Below are positions 22,501-31,846 of a stretch of 64,000 nucleotides of DNA, piece after piece. Made by a program: the position numbers and the translations under genes. The stretch comes from Lyophyllum atratum (lineage: Eukaryota > Basidiomycota > Agaricomycetes > Agaricales > Lyophyllaceae), in the NCBI GenBank assembly GCA_014905825.1, contig JACGCN010000018.1, positions 186,001-250,000 on the forward strand, in the 5' to 3' direction. The notes beneath the pieces were generated by a model, which saw only the letters and a program-made list of their open reading frames with translations, had not been told where the DNA came from and searched no databases. The first letter of the stretch is position 1, and every line of letters starts with the position of its first letter.

Positions 22501-24217
22501 GAGCAGCCACGATGCGGATGTGGCTACCAAGATGAAGGACGAGTGTGTCAACTTGAGGCGCGTACTCCTCCAACCTTGGGAAGCACACACTGTCTCCACC
22601 GACAACAACGCCCCTCAGACCATGGTCCCTGTTCCGATCGAGACCAAACCTATGCAACAGGCACGGTGCAACGACCATACTGCGAGCATGGTCAGGTGTC
22701 ACTCGACTGGGACGTCCACGATACAGACCGCCGCAACGATCACGCTCAGGGATGTTATCGACTCTCGCTCCCGCGCCTCCATCCCGTGTTCCTCCTCTTC
22801 GACTTTGTCATCCTCTTCACCACTTATCACAAATTCGGCGGGACTCTTGTGGGTAGCCTTGCCCTCTCTACCATCGATGCCAATGGGTCCACTAGATGCC
22901 TCATCACACTCTCCCGTCGTCTTCCGAGCCCCGTCATTGCATTCGCCATTAATCACCTCGTTAGACGTTGATGGCTCGGATGGTAGTCATTTCGTGCCTG
23001 CTCCCACATTGTCTCAGCCGCCCAGTACCCATTCAATCACACGCTTTGATGCTGGGGGGCGCACCTGTCACCAAGCACTCGATACTGACTCTCCTGTTTG
23101 CTCACTCAAACATTCACTTTCTGATGGAGGCGCTACTCCCGCTTCAATCTCACAACCGGCGCTTACAGTTCCCAGGACACCACTATCCTTCCACTATCGT
23201 GCAAGGCCTCCAGAGGACGCAAGACCATCTTCGTTCGCGCTTCTACGCTCCCAAACACTTCCAGTTGCCGAGTATCATGATAGGGCGCGAGCAATTGAGC
23301 CGTGTCAAGCCTCTGCGGGTACAGAACGTCTTGAGGAGCAGCGGTACAACTCCCTCTGCCCTTCCCGTGCTTCACCTTCTGCTCTTGCTGTACCTGGCTA
23401 TGCGACGGAAGCCAGCCACGTCGCTGTGTCGGTGAAGACCATCATTGGCGCCATTGTCGATGGTCAACTCGAGACCGACACTCCGGGCCGCATCATGAAT
23501 GTCATCGGTCAACCCATTGACGAGCGTGTCCCCATCAAGGGTGTCGAGCTCTCTTTCGTTCATGCGGAAATTTCTCCATTTATCGACCAATCAACCATGA
23601 CATCCTTAGAGCGCCCGAGCACACCTCCAAATGCGCATGCGGAGGCTTGGGGGCTTTCACATATGGATGGCTTCATCATGCCAGTGGCGTCCTCTGGGCA
23701 TGAGACATTGCTGGAGTCAGCAAAGGCGGACGACACTAGTTGCAGCATGCTCACGAGTCCCGCCGCGGCCGCCATTGCGTGCACTCTTGACAAGGAACTC
23801 TCGGGCGACCACCCCCGTTCCATCCGCCGTCTTCTCCATTACTATCACTCCTCACTCCCCGTCCTTCTCGCACCCACCTCCAGCTCACATGGCCTCACCA
23901 CGATGTCGCGATCATTGTTTGACCTCCCGCCAACCCCTCCGTCACCTCATCATGGCAAGGTCTTGAGGTTTGGGGGGCATGGTTTCGATGGAATTTTAAT
24001 TCTATTGCTGGTTAGGGCTCTTGGCACAGGGGTAATGACTCCCGCCTCAATCCTCATCCCTATCATCTTGAACTTGATGACTATCTGTGGAATGATGGGT
24101 TCCGCTCGACCACTCGCTCGCTTTGCCGTCGCTATCACGAGTACTCGAGCGTGGGGGGCAATAGGGGATAGGTACCCAGGAGGCTGGAGTACCGAGTGTA
24201 GCTGGTATGGAAGCTGA
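19523..24217 (+). CDS. Giant ORF of the LTR element with captured host-gene fragments
   Basis: Open for 1,564 codons from ATG 19523; the frame is open from 19463. The N-terminal ~180 residues are of ordinary composition and might be a gag remnant, but no zinc knuckle is seen. Most of the rest is Ser/Pro-rich with internal duplicated modules, such as FPWLFPGSERGSQGSWLFPS and LWPFPGNENGSSSWPFPSES, or ERPSTPLDAHSNAGG and ERPSTPPNAHAEAWG. Two segments resemble conserved cellular proteins. Positions 22365-22650 match the C-terminal half of ribosomal protein eL21 (GVIMYKVVGYRYIEQRINLR, EHARHSKCRQRFLD, EAHTVSTDNNAPQT). Positions 23431-23580 match ATP synthase beta (IIGAIVDGQLETD joined to GRIMNVIGQPIDERVPIK). 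It is unlikely to have a catalytic function; whether it is translated is unknown. Confidence 0.75.
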   Translation: MLQVPLLGLWVKYRESIFLDSFSIHEITNHLTSHVLVDRDLVTCTTIPGADRHALDTSFLSRIELLVPRFQHLLHVAASIRGEPEFIINPNKHVSLNLLKLLSGQAPNPSLLKVAWSALIRRLRLAQRHFHRLCFLPTDEEAAWNEIILQDATQCCPAQPQKPSIMPPSVVGTQHPNARQFGHCNAQEDTKDSGDGRDKCCWSGFRGTRKVCMSKPLAPTSLKTASPSSLSPSSTLPLRDMQDGVGHITNKPTTQESGGNVDDGRFPWLFPGSERGSQGSWLFPSVQASSILRYPSSTGPAQPIAESTPVPTALLSQPLGAPTSPPNRDATSPPRSSGVSSPPLLLSLDSMPPSMNHPSSSHLEAERALSAAKNPVSLSATSHPPPLISSRAQDKNGATLLGGVKSHDEANSDHGRSLWPFPGNENGSSSWPFPSESLPSIPLVPPGTHLRLPPPSSSDILALRAPIEAQETGRRGVEPAPALVKHPSSRSTPHSHSGAGGQTGPQVLDTDAFSSPFSSSLSGAAISALTPLPALTISKTISHPLHHLPTPSTPPGLEFGSIHQLKAPQDDARPLPYAGRRPTRLEIAKIDVGRRLTSLHRDDADWENMIDSIATDWRLWMGREKMNMGYGMRGFEVCINNWKNSFPPLGSLLDRQESNGDIPCISAVSKSPPPRLTPYHMAGDTPPPLTLSWPTHPTSPGIHIDTAPVPSNPPSTSLFAAHDVPPLHDVPSPTPSASPAPEDVHFPLPASLTLASCSGSPGDDDARPSTPLERPSTPLDAHSNAGGHEGVGRMPIALCGHKAMLNSATLNDDDLSGGFADTSTPPSLGRSSKPSLAFNDNAGSCCFGDQTYSRFCPAQPPPSFQPSPSISMVTADIGGPGRRPLLPASSQSKHPSTQSVAHSDDRGCIRPQIHNATTLRLRCGHHHSLCGKDDTGKSTLMEVEGFRSNVTPAAVGVIMYKVVGYRYIEQRINLRAEHARHSKCRQRFLDHPKSSHDADVATKMKDECVNLRRVLLQPWEAHTVSTDNNAPQTMVPVPIETKPMQQARCNDHTASMVRCHSTGTSTIQTAATITLRDVIDSRSRASIPCSSSSTLSSSSPLITNSAGLLWVALPSLPSMPMGPLDASSHSPVVFRAPSLHSPLITSLDVDGSDGSHFVPAPTLSQPPSTHSITRFDAGGRTCHQALDTDSPVCSLKHSLSDGGATPASISQPALTVPRTPLSFHYRARPPEDARPSSFALLRSQTLPVAEYHDRARAIEPCQASAGTERLEEQRYNSLCPSRASPSALAVPGYATEASHVAVSVKTIIGAIVDGQLETDTPGRIMNVIGQPIDERVPIKGVELSFVHAEISPFIDQSTMTSLERPSTPPNAHAEAWGLSHMDGFIMPVASSGHETLLESAKADDTSCSMLTSPAAAAIACTLDKELSGDHPRSIRRLLHYYHSSLPVLLAPTSSSHGLTTMSRSLFDLPPTPPSPHHGKVLRFGGHGFDGILILLLVRALGTGVMTPASILIPIILNLMTICGMMGSARPLARFAVAITSTRAWGAIGDRYPGGWSTECSWYGS

Positions 24218-24579
24218 GGGCCCCATGCCATGCTACGACACGGGATAGGCACCTTGGAGGCTGGAGGATCACGAGTAGCCAGGATGGAGGCTGACGGACC
24301 TGTCTTAGGCCGAGGTGCTGATCAAGCAATGCAAACGGAGGCCGAGTCGACACCATGATGGATATCGTGCGATTTTTTTTCCTGGGACTTGATTTTTTTT
24401 ATCTTCTATTGAACATGATTTCCTACCCATAGTGAGGCGTAACCCCGCATCCCATCCTATCCCATCTCCAATTCCCTTCATGATAATTCTCACTCCTGGT
24501 TCAACCCATCCCATATCCACACACCCTTTCTATCATTTTCTCTGCATTGTTCTTCTTCTTTGAGCTCGCAGCTCAAGAG

Positions 24580-24589
24580 TGGGGGGCTT
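24580..24589 (+). promoter_or_regulatory. Polypurine tract before the 3' LTR
   Basis: TGGGGGGCTT abuts the 3' LTR start (TGTAAGG). This is the position and composition expected for the plus-strand primer. The same octamer TGGGGGGC recurs five more times inside the element. Confidence 0.6.
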
Positions 24590-24993
24590 TGTAAGGCCTG
24601 GATTGTACATCTCCATCCTTCCTTATAGACTCTTCACCTACGAGCTCTCTCTTTCTCAGTTTATCCTTGTTTACCTATGGCTTCCTTACGTAATCCAGTA
24701 GGTAGAACTCGGACATTGTTATATCTTCAATCTCATCTTATTATCATTCATTAGCCTCAGAGCTTGAGTAGAATACTCTCGAGCCTGGAGGCGTCAGATA
24801 GATATCCGGTGGACTCTCTATCCGCTTCTCATCGCTTTCCGCGTCCATCAGAAGGTATTACACCTGTCTGATATACGCGACTAGACTACTTCGCTCCTCT
24901 CGAGGTCTTTACACCTCAGCGGACCCCTTTCCGACTCGCCAGGGTCCTCGGACGACTCTTCCTTCGAACCCGGGAATCTAGATAGGTTCCACA
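24590..24993 (+). repeat. 3' LTR
   Basis: 404 bp, identical by eye to the 5' LTR, followed directly by the CTGTG target duplication. Confidence 0.95.
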
Positions 24994-25709
24994 CTGTGCA
25001 TCAAGAGGTCTTCTTCCGGGAGATCGTCCAGTAGTTTCCATTGTCCAAAGGGGATCCCTGTGAACAAAATTGGGAGTCATACTGCATAGTTATTGATGGG
25101 AGCTGTTGAGAATGGGATATCAAAATACCTACTCATAAGGCCGGAGCACAAACTCTCGCACCACCATGCTAGGAAGGGGAACCACGAGTTGTCCTTTTGG
25201 GTTGTCCAGGGTTTTTCGATCTTTGCTGGGCCTCGTATCTACAGTCAATCACCGGTCTATGAGTTACACCACTCAATGAGTCAAAACATGTTTATCGGCT
25301 CAATTTCAATGGAATCACCTTGAATTCTCTTACATTATGTTCAGACATATTATATGCATGTTATTGTAAAGAAAATCTAAGCTCTGACATCTTCCGATCC
25401 CTTAATAAATGCCAATAGGTGTCAATTCCAGCCAAAAGGCAATTTATAACCGCATAATTTCGTCTCAAAGTCCTATGAAGGGGACACTTTTTGCAGACAA
25501 TACTGTATATATGCCAACAAAGGTTCAAAGGAACGTGTTGAGAGGTTCAATCAATACTGGACTGAGCCAAAATTGACCAAAAGGATGAATTTCAGCTCGA
25601 GGTGGATGCGCAGATGCGGAAGGTCACATCGCGTCACAATCTATTTACGGACTCCGCAAGCCATTAGATACAGGCGACTAATTAACATATCCTCGTCATA
25701 ATTAAAACT

Positions 25710-27919
25710 ATGGTGAACCACGCAAAATCGGACGCACTCAAGAGACAGATAGCTCGAAAAGAAAAGGATGACCTCATGACACAAGCTATTGCACTTTTTC
25801 ACACCAATCCAACGGATGCCAAGACCGGAAAGCCAATTTCAATGCATAAACTCTGTCAGCTTGTTTCCGATGACCACTACGCGCGAACACGACGGCGGGT
25901 ACTTGTTAACGACAGCACATTGGCACGACGACTCAAGGGAGGAATCAGCCTCACAGAGAGCAATGGGAAGAAAGGGTGGCTGGAAGAGGAAGAAGAGGTC
26001 ATTATCGTGGATTATGCGATCGAAACAGCACGTCGCGGATTCCCTCTCAGCCCTAAAAGACTTCGTGAACATGCAGAGAAGATTTTGATAGCTCGTCTTG
26101 GCTCAAAATTTCCAGAAACGAGGTTGGGAAAGAACTGGGCAACCCGATTCATCACAAAACACCACAATAGACTTGGAATGTACTGGTCGTCTGCGATGGA
26201 TAGTTCTCGAGGACGAGCAGTAAACCCTGTAACGAAGGCCGAATACTTCAAGCTCCTTAAAGAAGTCAGAGAAGAACACGCGATACCAGATGAGCTGGTT
26301 TATGGGGCAGATGAAACAGGAGTCCAGACGGGAATAGGTGTCAAAGAGCGCGTTATTGGACCAGCTGGAGCAAAAATACAACATCAGCAAAGAAGCGGCA
26401 ATCGAGAGAACATCACAGTCTTACCTACAATCTGCGCAGATGGAACTTCTATCCCTCCTACCGTTATCTACAAAGGCGAGGCCTTCCAAACAAAATGGCT
26501 TCAGGAAAACCCATTGGATGCTAGGTGCGTCAGAGTTCATCTATATGTCCGTGCAAATAATAAGTCTATGTCCGGTACATCAGAATGGGCTATCAAAAGA
26601 AAGGATACACATCAGGCGAGATCGCTATAGCATGGATAGAAGACTGGGATCAACTCACGACTCGAAAAGCCAATGGCCGACATCGACTTCTTGCAGTTGA
26701 TGGCCACAGCTCACACTTTACGATGGGATTCCTTGAATATGCACGCAAGAATCAGATCGTAGTTCTTTGCTATCCTTCGCACTCCACTCACATTTATCAG
26801 GGCCTTGATGTTGTTATCTTTAGTGCCTTGAAGCGAGCCTGGAGCGACGAACGCGACATCTTCGAGCGGAGTGGACCTCCTGTATCAAAGGTTAACTTCC
26901 TCGGAGTCTATGCAAAAGCACACATACGCGCCTTTACAAAGGAAAACATACTTTCTGCCTTCCGAAAGACAGGAATGGTCCCGTACAATCCCGACGTTAT
27001 CACAGACGAGATGATGGCACCGAGTCTGGAGACCTCTATCTCCGCGTGTTTGCCGTTGACGCTCGCAAGTCCTGTTCAAGTAATATCAGATCTTTTTTCA
27101 CGCCATCGAGCTCGAAAACACCGCAGTGAGGATGACCTTCAAGACGACGAGGCTCGCCATACCCCATCCCGAAGGCTAACTCCTAGCACCGAGCTGGACT
27201 ACACACCTGTTCGACAAGCGTTGAACGGGTTAGCATCGACCTCGGCATCATTTTTAGTCTCCAATTCACCACTCACCTCGTCATTTCACCTTCCTGCTCT
27301 GCAAACATACGAGATTTCGCCTTACAAGCGGGACCAGGACTTGTTGGACACCATACCCGAAACAGAAAATGAACGGCGACTCATGGCAGCGCTAGGCAGG
27401 AGAAACAATCAGATATCACTCCAAAAGCAGATCATTAGAGGACAACAGGCACAAACCATTCTTCATTCTGCACATGTTGAGGATTTGCGGGGTCAGCTAC
27501 AGGGAAAAGAAGAGAGGAAGGCTCGGGGGAATGACAGAGGGAAGATTAACATGGACGGACAACCAAAGATCCTGACTCAAGACCAGATCTTCAATTGCGT
27601 TGCAAAATCTCAGCAGGACCGTAATGCTGCAAAGGATGCTGCCATCAAACGGAAGAGTGCAAAGACGAGATATGCAGAGGCTATAGGTATATGGAAAGTC
27701 AGAGAGATGGACAGGAAGAAGAAAAACGACGCACAAAAAGCTGAATGGGCAAGAGATGTAAGGAAATGGGAAGTAGAGAAGAATCGGGCAAAATGTGAGC
27801 GACAAAAACCCAGATGGACCAAGCCAAAGATGCCACCTGCAGAGAAGGCTGCCCCCAAGCCAAAGGTTGCTGATTTTGTGGAGGAAAGCGATGAGGATCA
27901 GGCATGGCCGGTAGTATGA
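25710..27919 (+). CDS. Pogo/Fot1-like DDE transposase, C-terminus cut by a MITE
   Basis: Cut-and-paste transposase of the element at 25242-28728. There are two exons, 25710-26524 and 26584-27919, around a 59-nt intron (GTGCGT...CAG). The splice joins PLDAR to MGYQKKG in frame, giving about 716 residues. The N-terminus holds a helix-turn-helix/CENP-B-like region (STLARRLKGG, LGKNWATRFITKH). The acidic triad is visible: D in YGADETGVQTG, D in LLAVDGHSSHF, and the third D in IYQGLDVVIF after CYPSHSTH, the pogo DDxD arrangement. The C-terminal part is basic and coiled. The stop TGA at 27917 is the first codon of the nested MITE. The original acidic tail continues at 28384-28482. The catalytic core is intact, so the element could still be active. 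Confidence 0.88.
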
Positions 27920-28109
27920 TATATCACATACCTCTAGTGGTAAGATCATTGGTGATGTATCAAACCCCCTAACATAAATCCGTCCAAATGCATAGCGAGG
28001 CTCTTCACCTTTACCTAAGCATTCCCACCCTTCTCTATCTGCTTAAAGGTAGCATCCTGGCCTCGAGGTCATCATATTTCGGCCTCGGGTGAGTCCTATT
28101 CTGGGGGGC

Positions 28110-28240
28110 GCACCGAGACCCTAACCGGCCTAACCCTAAAAACCTTAAGATAAAAGAATACCCAACCTAACCCTAACAGTAGTAAACATTCCCACCCTAA
28201 CCAGTTAACCCCGAACCCTAACCGAACCCTAACCAAAACA
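28110..28240 (+). repeat. Degenerate CCCTAA (telomere-type) repeats
   Basis: Repeated CCCTAA/CCTAACC units are interrupted by short A-rich spacers. CCCTAA/TTAGGG is the usual fungal telomere unit. Here the units lie inside a MITE between its inverted repeats, so they are not a chromosome end. Confidence 0.7.
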
Positions 28241-28246
28241 CTAACA

Positions 28247-28294
28247 CCCGCCAAACTTAGGGCACGTGTTGCCACGTGCCCTAAGTTTGGCGGG
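28247..28294. repeat. Perfect 22-bp hairpin
   Basis: Arm 28247-28268 (CCCGCCAAACTTAGGGCACG then TG) pairs without mismatch with 28273-28294 around the loop TTGC. It contains the CACGTG palindrome and part of a TTAGGG unit. Part of the nested MITE. Confidence 0.85.
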
Positions 28295-28383
28295 CACGGC
28301 TTCGCCATGCCGAAAATCGCATCATATTAGGCGGTTTGATACATCACCAATGATCTTACCAGCAGAGGGATGTGATATATCAC

Positions 28384-28482
28384 TCTGCTGGTGACTGGTG
28401 TGAGGATGGGGAGACGGACGAGGATGAAGGTGAAGATGGCGACAGCATGGGAAGCAGTGACGGCGGCGGAGATAGTGACTAA
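28384..28482 (+). pseudogene. Detached acidic C-terminal tail of the transposase
   Basis: Directly beyond the MITE an open frame reads SAGDWCEDGETDEDEGEDGD and ends at TAA 28480. Its acidic composition continues the EESDEDQ tail just before the MITE. This indicates that the MITE split the last codons of the transposase. Confidence 0.6.
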
Positions 28483-28730
28483 GCGAAATCGTCTCCATTA
28501 GGATGGCGTGACATCTGCCTCATTGACTGGTATAGGCCTGATCTTGGCTCGCAACACTGATAACAGGCGATAGAACTCTCAACACTCGAAATTTTGCATT
28601 ATGAGTCGACAGTAAGTAGCTTAAAACATCTTTACATAGAAATGCCAGGTCAAAATTTTTATAGACCAATTATTTCAGGCCTCCGACGCCAATTTAATTT
28701 GATTGCCTCATAGACCGGTGAATGACTGTA

Positions 28731-29505
28731 CCACATCACTTCCGTAGAACACAATATCCACATCCACAGCCGCGGTCCGTCAGGAGCTGAGGCAGCACGT
28801 CCAACGGTAGTTTTCGATATTCTTCATAATGCAGAGTAGAAGGACAGGGGAGATGTTGGTTTCAATCTGAGATAGGATTTGGCAGTGTGAATTAGCGCCG
28901 CTTAAGTCATGAGAGCGACGCATGATGCAAGCACAGTTAATGAAGGAGGGTTGGTCAGTGACGTACACGGGTGTGACGATATCCCATGAGCGACCATCTG
29001 CGCTTCTTGGACCAAGACGAAGTGAATGGTAGATTTTATGATGAAATGTATATGCTTGAAAAAATTCTAGGAGAGAAGTCAGGATATGTTAAACAAGCAG
29101 TGAGGAACACGGAGTAGGGTATGCACCAAAGCCAGCAGCGTCAACTACGTTAAATGAGTGATTACTCATGCTCATGGGAAGAGTGAAAGAAAGTCTTATA
29201 CTCACTGATGAGTAAAAGACTATTGCTAAATATGTCACTGCGAAGTAAGGAAGTCATTAGAAAAGTAACAGGTTCTGCGACGGTAGTGCGCGTGTTCCGA
29301 CAGGGCTGGGAAAAGAGAGCATTACATAATCAATGGTACAGACGACGCAGGTCACGTGAGGTCACGCGTTTTCTTCATTTTTTGGGTACCTCTATAAATA
29401 GATTTCAAAAATTCCCAAAACTTTTCCACCCAAATGACTTTGTATAACCTCAATCTATAAATAGATCTCGGAACCCCCCAACAAACTTGTCACAAAACAC
29501 AAAAC
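28731..29505. other. Decayed sequence at the 5' end of the expanded HGD intron
   Basis: No intact gene. AT-rich with short coding-like pieces on the minus strand. The 10-mer TAGATCTCGG (29462-29471) is the inverted complement of CCGAGATCTA (17404-17413) near the other end of the intron. Confidence 0.4.
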
Positions 29506-29630
29506 GCTCACCGGGGGCCTAAACGTCCCACTCGCAACGTCCCACCTCGGACTGAACGCCAAGAAATTCGCGAGGGGGACGTGGGGGTGCTTGGAGGGGG
29601 CGGTGAGGACGCAGAAGATGGAGGGGTCGA

Positions 29631-31846
29631 TGTGGTCTTTGGAGATGCTGCCGACGCTGATGAATTTCGAGAGGGCGTATTTGTATGGGACGTAGCTGGC
29701 AGCGGCCATGAGTATGACTCAACGGGTCGGTGTTTGACAGACACTTACTTCCCGTGCCAGGCGACGACGTCGAAGGGGGTGTGCTCTTGTGTACAGTTGA
29801 AGAGTTTGCCACACAGTCTGGGGGGTTTGGTCAGTCGTGGACACTTTTAAATGCAATGAAAATACGTACTTGTATGCAACTGTAATTTTGCAAAGAATCA
29901 GTATGAGAGTGGTCGTAGAGACTCTATAGGGAAACGCACCATTCCACGGGCTCTGATCGATATCAAAGCTAGCAAGCGGGAACTCAAAGTCGCGTGGATT
30001 CGCGAGTCCATTCGCACCCAGAGGCCCGAGTTCGGGGAGCGTGTATTGGGAACCAAAGATTTCTTGGATGTCTGCGGGTTATGGATCATGAATCTCTCAG
30101 CTTGAATGCATGATTCAAAACTACCGTACATCCGCGTGAAGGGCCGTCGGGTAAGATAACCTGCCGAACCAATATGATTTAGAGGGACTCGGGACGCGCA
30201 TCGAGCGAATTCGTATCTCACCTTGAATTTGATCCCGCGCTGAACGACGAAAAGCTCCCCAGGGCTTACCATCACCCTAAACACGTCAATCCATAAAAAA
30301 AACCCAGCCGCCCCAAACCAAAAAAAAAAAACACCCACCTTCCAAACTCAGTCTGCACATCCAATCTCCCCACCTGCGGCAAAATCAAAAACTCCCCATC
30401 ACAATTACAAAACGCCCTCCTCCCCATAGACTCATTCGCGACGTACACATGGATCGCCAGCCCCTCCCTCATCGTCGGGTCCCCACTCCCACTTATGGTC
30501 TTCAATCCGTCGACGAAATCGACGGAGGCGGTGGGGGGAGGGAGGTCGAAGGGGCGCCATGCGAGCTGGGTGGGGGAGGCGTGGACTTTTGGGTTGAGAG
30601 GGAGGAAGGTCGATTCGAGCTGTGAAGGGATGTTAGGAGTTTTAGGGGGGGGGATGAGGGGGAGGCGTACGTCGGGGTTGTCGGGTAACGGGGTGAATCC
30701 CTGGTGGGCTACAGAGGGTCGGATGCGGTAGAGCCATCTGTGGTCTTTGGAGATGCTGCCGACGCTGATGAATTTCGAGAGGGCGTATTTGTATGGGACG
30801 TAGCTGGCAGCGGTCATGAGTATGACTCAATGAGTCGGTGTCTGACAGACACTTACTTCCCGTGCCAGGCGACGACGTCGAAGGGGGTGTGCGACTGGGT
30901 GCAGTTGAAGAGTTTGCCGCATAATCTGCGGGGGTACGTCAGTCATGGTTGTTTTTTATACGTGCGATAAGGATATGTACTTGTATGCGACTACAATGTC
31001 GGAAGAAATCAGGATTCCAGAAGAGTGATGGAGTCTAGGGAAACGCACCATTCCACGGGTTTTGATCGATATCAAAACTAGCAAGCGGAAACTCAAAGTC
31101 GCGTGGATTCGCGAGTCCATTCGCACCCAGAGGTCCGAGTTTGGGGAGCGTATAGTGGGAACCAAAGATTTCTTGGATGTCTGTGGGTCATGGATCATGA
31201 ATCTGTGCGCTGGAATACATAATTGAAAGAACTGTACATCCGCGTGAAGGTCCGTCGGGTAACATAACCTGCCGAACCAATATGATTTAGAGGGACTCGG
31301 GACGCACAACGAGCGAAGTAACCTCACCTTGAATTTGATCCCGCGTTGAATGACGAAAAGCTCCCCAGGTCTTACCATAACCCTAAACGCGTCAATCCAT
31401 AAAAAAAAACCCAGCTGCCCCAAACCAAAAAAAAAAAAAACACCTACCTCCCAAACTCAGTCTGCACATCCAATCTCCCCACCTGCGGAAGAATCAAAAA
31501 CTCTCCATCACAATTACAAAACGCCCTCCTCCCCATCGACTCATTCGCCAAATACACATGGATCGCCAGCCCCTCCCCCATCGTCGGGTCCCCACTCCCA
31601 CTTATCGTCTTCAACCCGTCGATGAAGTCCACGCGGGTAGTGGGGGGCGGGAGGTCGAAGGGGTGCCATGCGAGCTGGGTGGGGGAGGCGTGGACTTTTG
31701 GGTTGAGAGGGAGGAAGGTCGATTCGAGCTGTGAAGGGATGTTAGGAGTTTTAGGGGGGGGGAAGGAGGGGGAGGCGTACGTCGGGGTTCGAAGGTAACG
31801 GGGTGAATCCTTGGTGGGCTACAGAGGGCCGGATGCGGTAGAGCCA
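29631..31846 (-). repeat. Tandem duplication of an HGD exon block (about 1.11 kb per unit)
   Basis: Unit 1 is 31846 to 30737 and unit 2 is 30736 to about 29631, read on the minus strand. Both run from the WLYRIRPSVA exon to SISKDH. The units differ by scattered substitutions and small indels, so the event is not recent. The junction fuses the end of the KDH exon to the start of the WLYR exon at a shared ACA, without an intron and in frame. Confidence 0.9.

Larger units (their letters stand above)
19056..24993 (+). mobile_element. Complete LTR retroelement, non-autonomous, with one giant ORF
   Basis: The 5,938-bp element has two 404-bp LTRs (TGTAAGG...TTCCACA) that look identical by eye. It is flanked by the 5-bp target duplication CTGTG (19051-19055 and 24994-24998). 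A purine tract (GAGTGGGGGGC) lies directly before the 3' LTR. No reverse transcriptase, RNase H, protease or integrase motif is visible in any frame. Instead one ORF fills the interior. Identical LTRs and an intact target duplication mean the insertion is recent, so it was presumably mobilised in trans by an autonomous relative. The primer-binding site after 19459 (AAGGTGGACACTG) was not matched to a tRNA. Confidence 0.93.
27917..28382. mobile_element. MITE with telomere-like repeats, nested in the transposase gene
   Basis: 466 bp with near-perfect inverted repeats of about 50 bp. The left end begins TGATATATCACATACCTCTA; the right end read inward is TGATATATCACATCCCTCTG. Both continue GGTAAGATCATTGGTGATGT. 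The extreme ends contain the palindrome TGATATATCA. The interior holds many CCCTAA units (28110-28240) and a perfect 22-bp hairpin (28247-28294). No coding capacity. A target duplication could not be fixed, so the superfamily is not assigned. Confidence 0.8.
25242..28728 (+). mobile_element. Pogo-like (Tc1/mariner superfamily) DNA transposon
   Basis: The ends are 22-bp inverted repeats with one mismatch. The left end reads CAGTCAATCACCGGTCTATG (25242-25261); the right end, read inward, is CAGTCATTCACCGGTCTATG (28728-28709). TA is present outside both ends (25240-25241 and 28729-28730), the target duplication of this superfamily. The interior encodes a DDE transposase on the plus strand. The 3,487-bp length includes a later 466-bp MITE (27917-28382) nested in the transposase C-terminus. 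The element lies in the expanded HGD intron. Confidence 0.88.

Noticed and set aside
19463..24217. Reverse transcriptase or integrase in the LTR element
   Set aside because: No YxDD, HHCC or DDE pattern was found in the giant ORF or in other frames.
17345..29511. That the two HGD parts are independent partial copies rather than one split gene
   Set aside because: The parts are complementary without overlap, break at the same intron in the same phase, share strand and order, and the gap is filled by defined insertions. A split gene is the simpler reading.
30272..30817. A 181-residue minus-strand ORF that looks like an independent gene
   Set aside because: It is the run-through of the KDH-WLYR junction between the two duplicated HGD units, not a separate gene.
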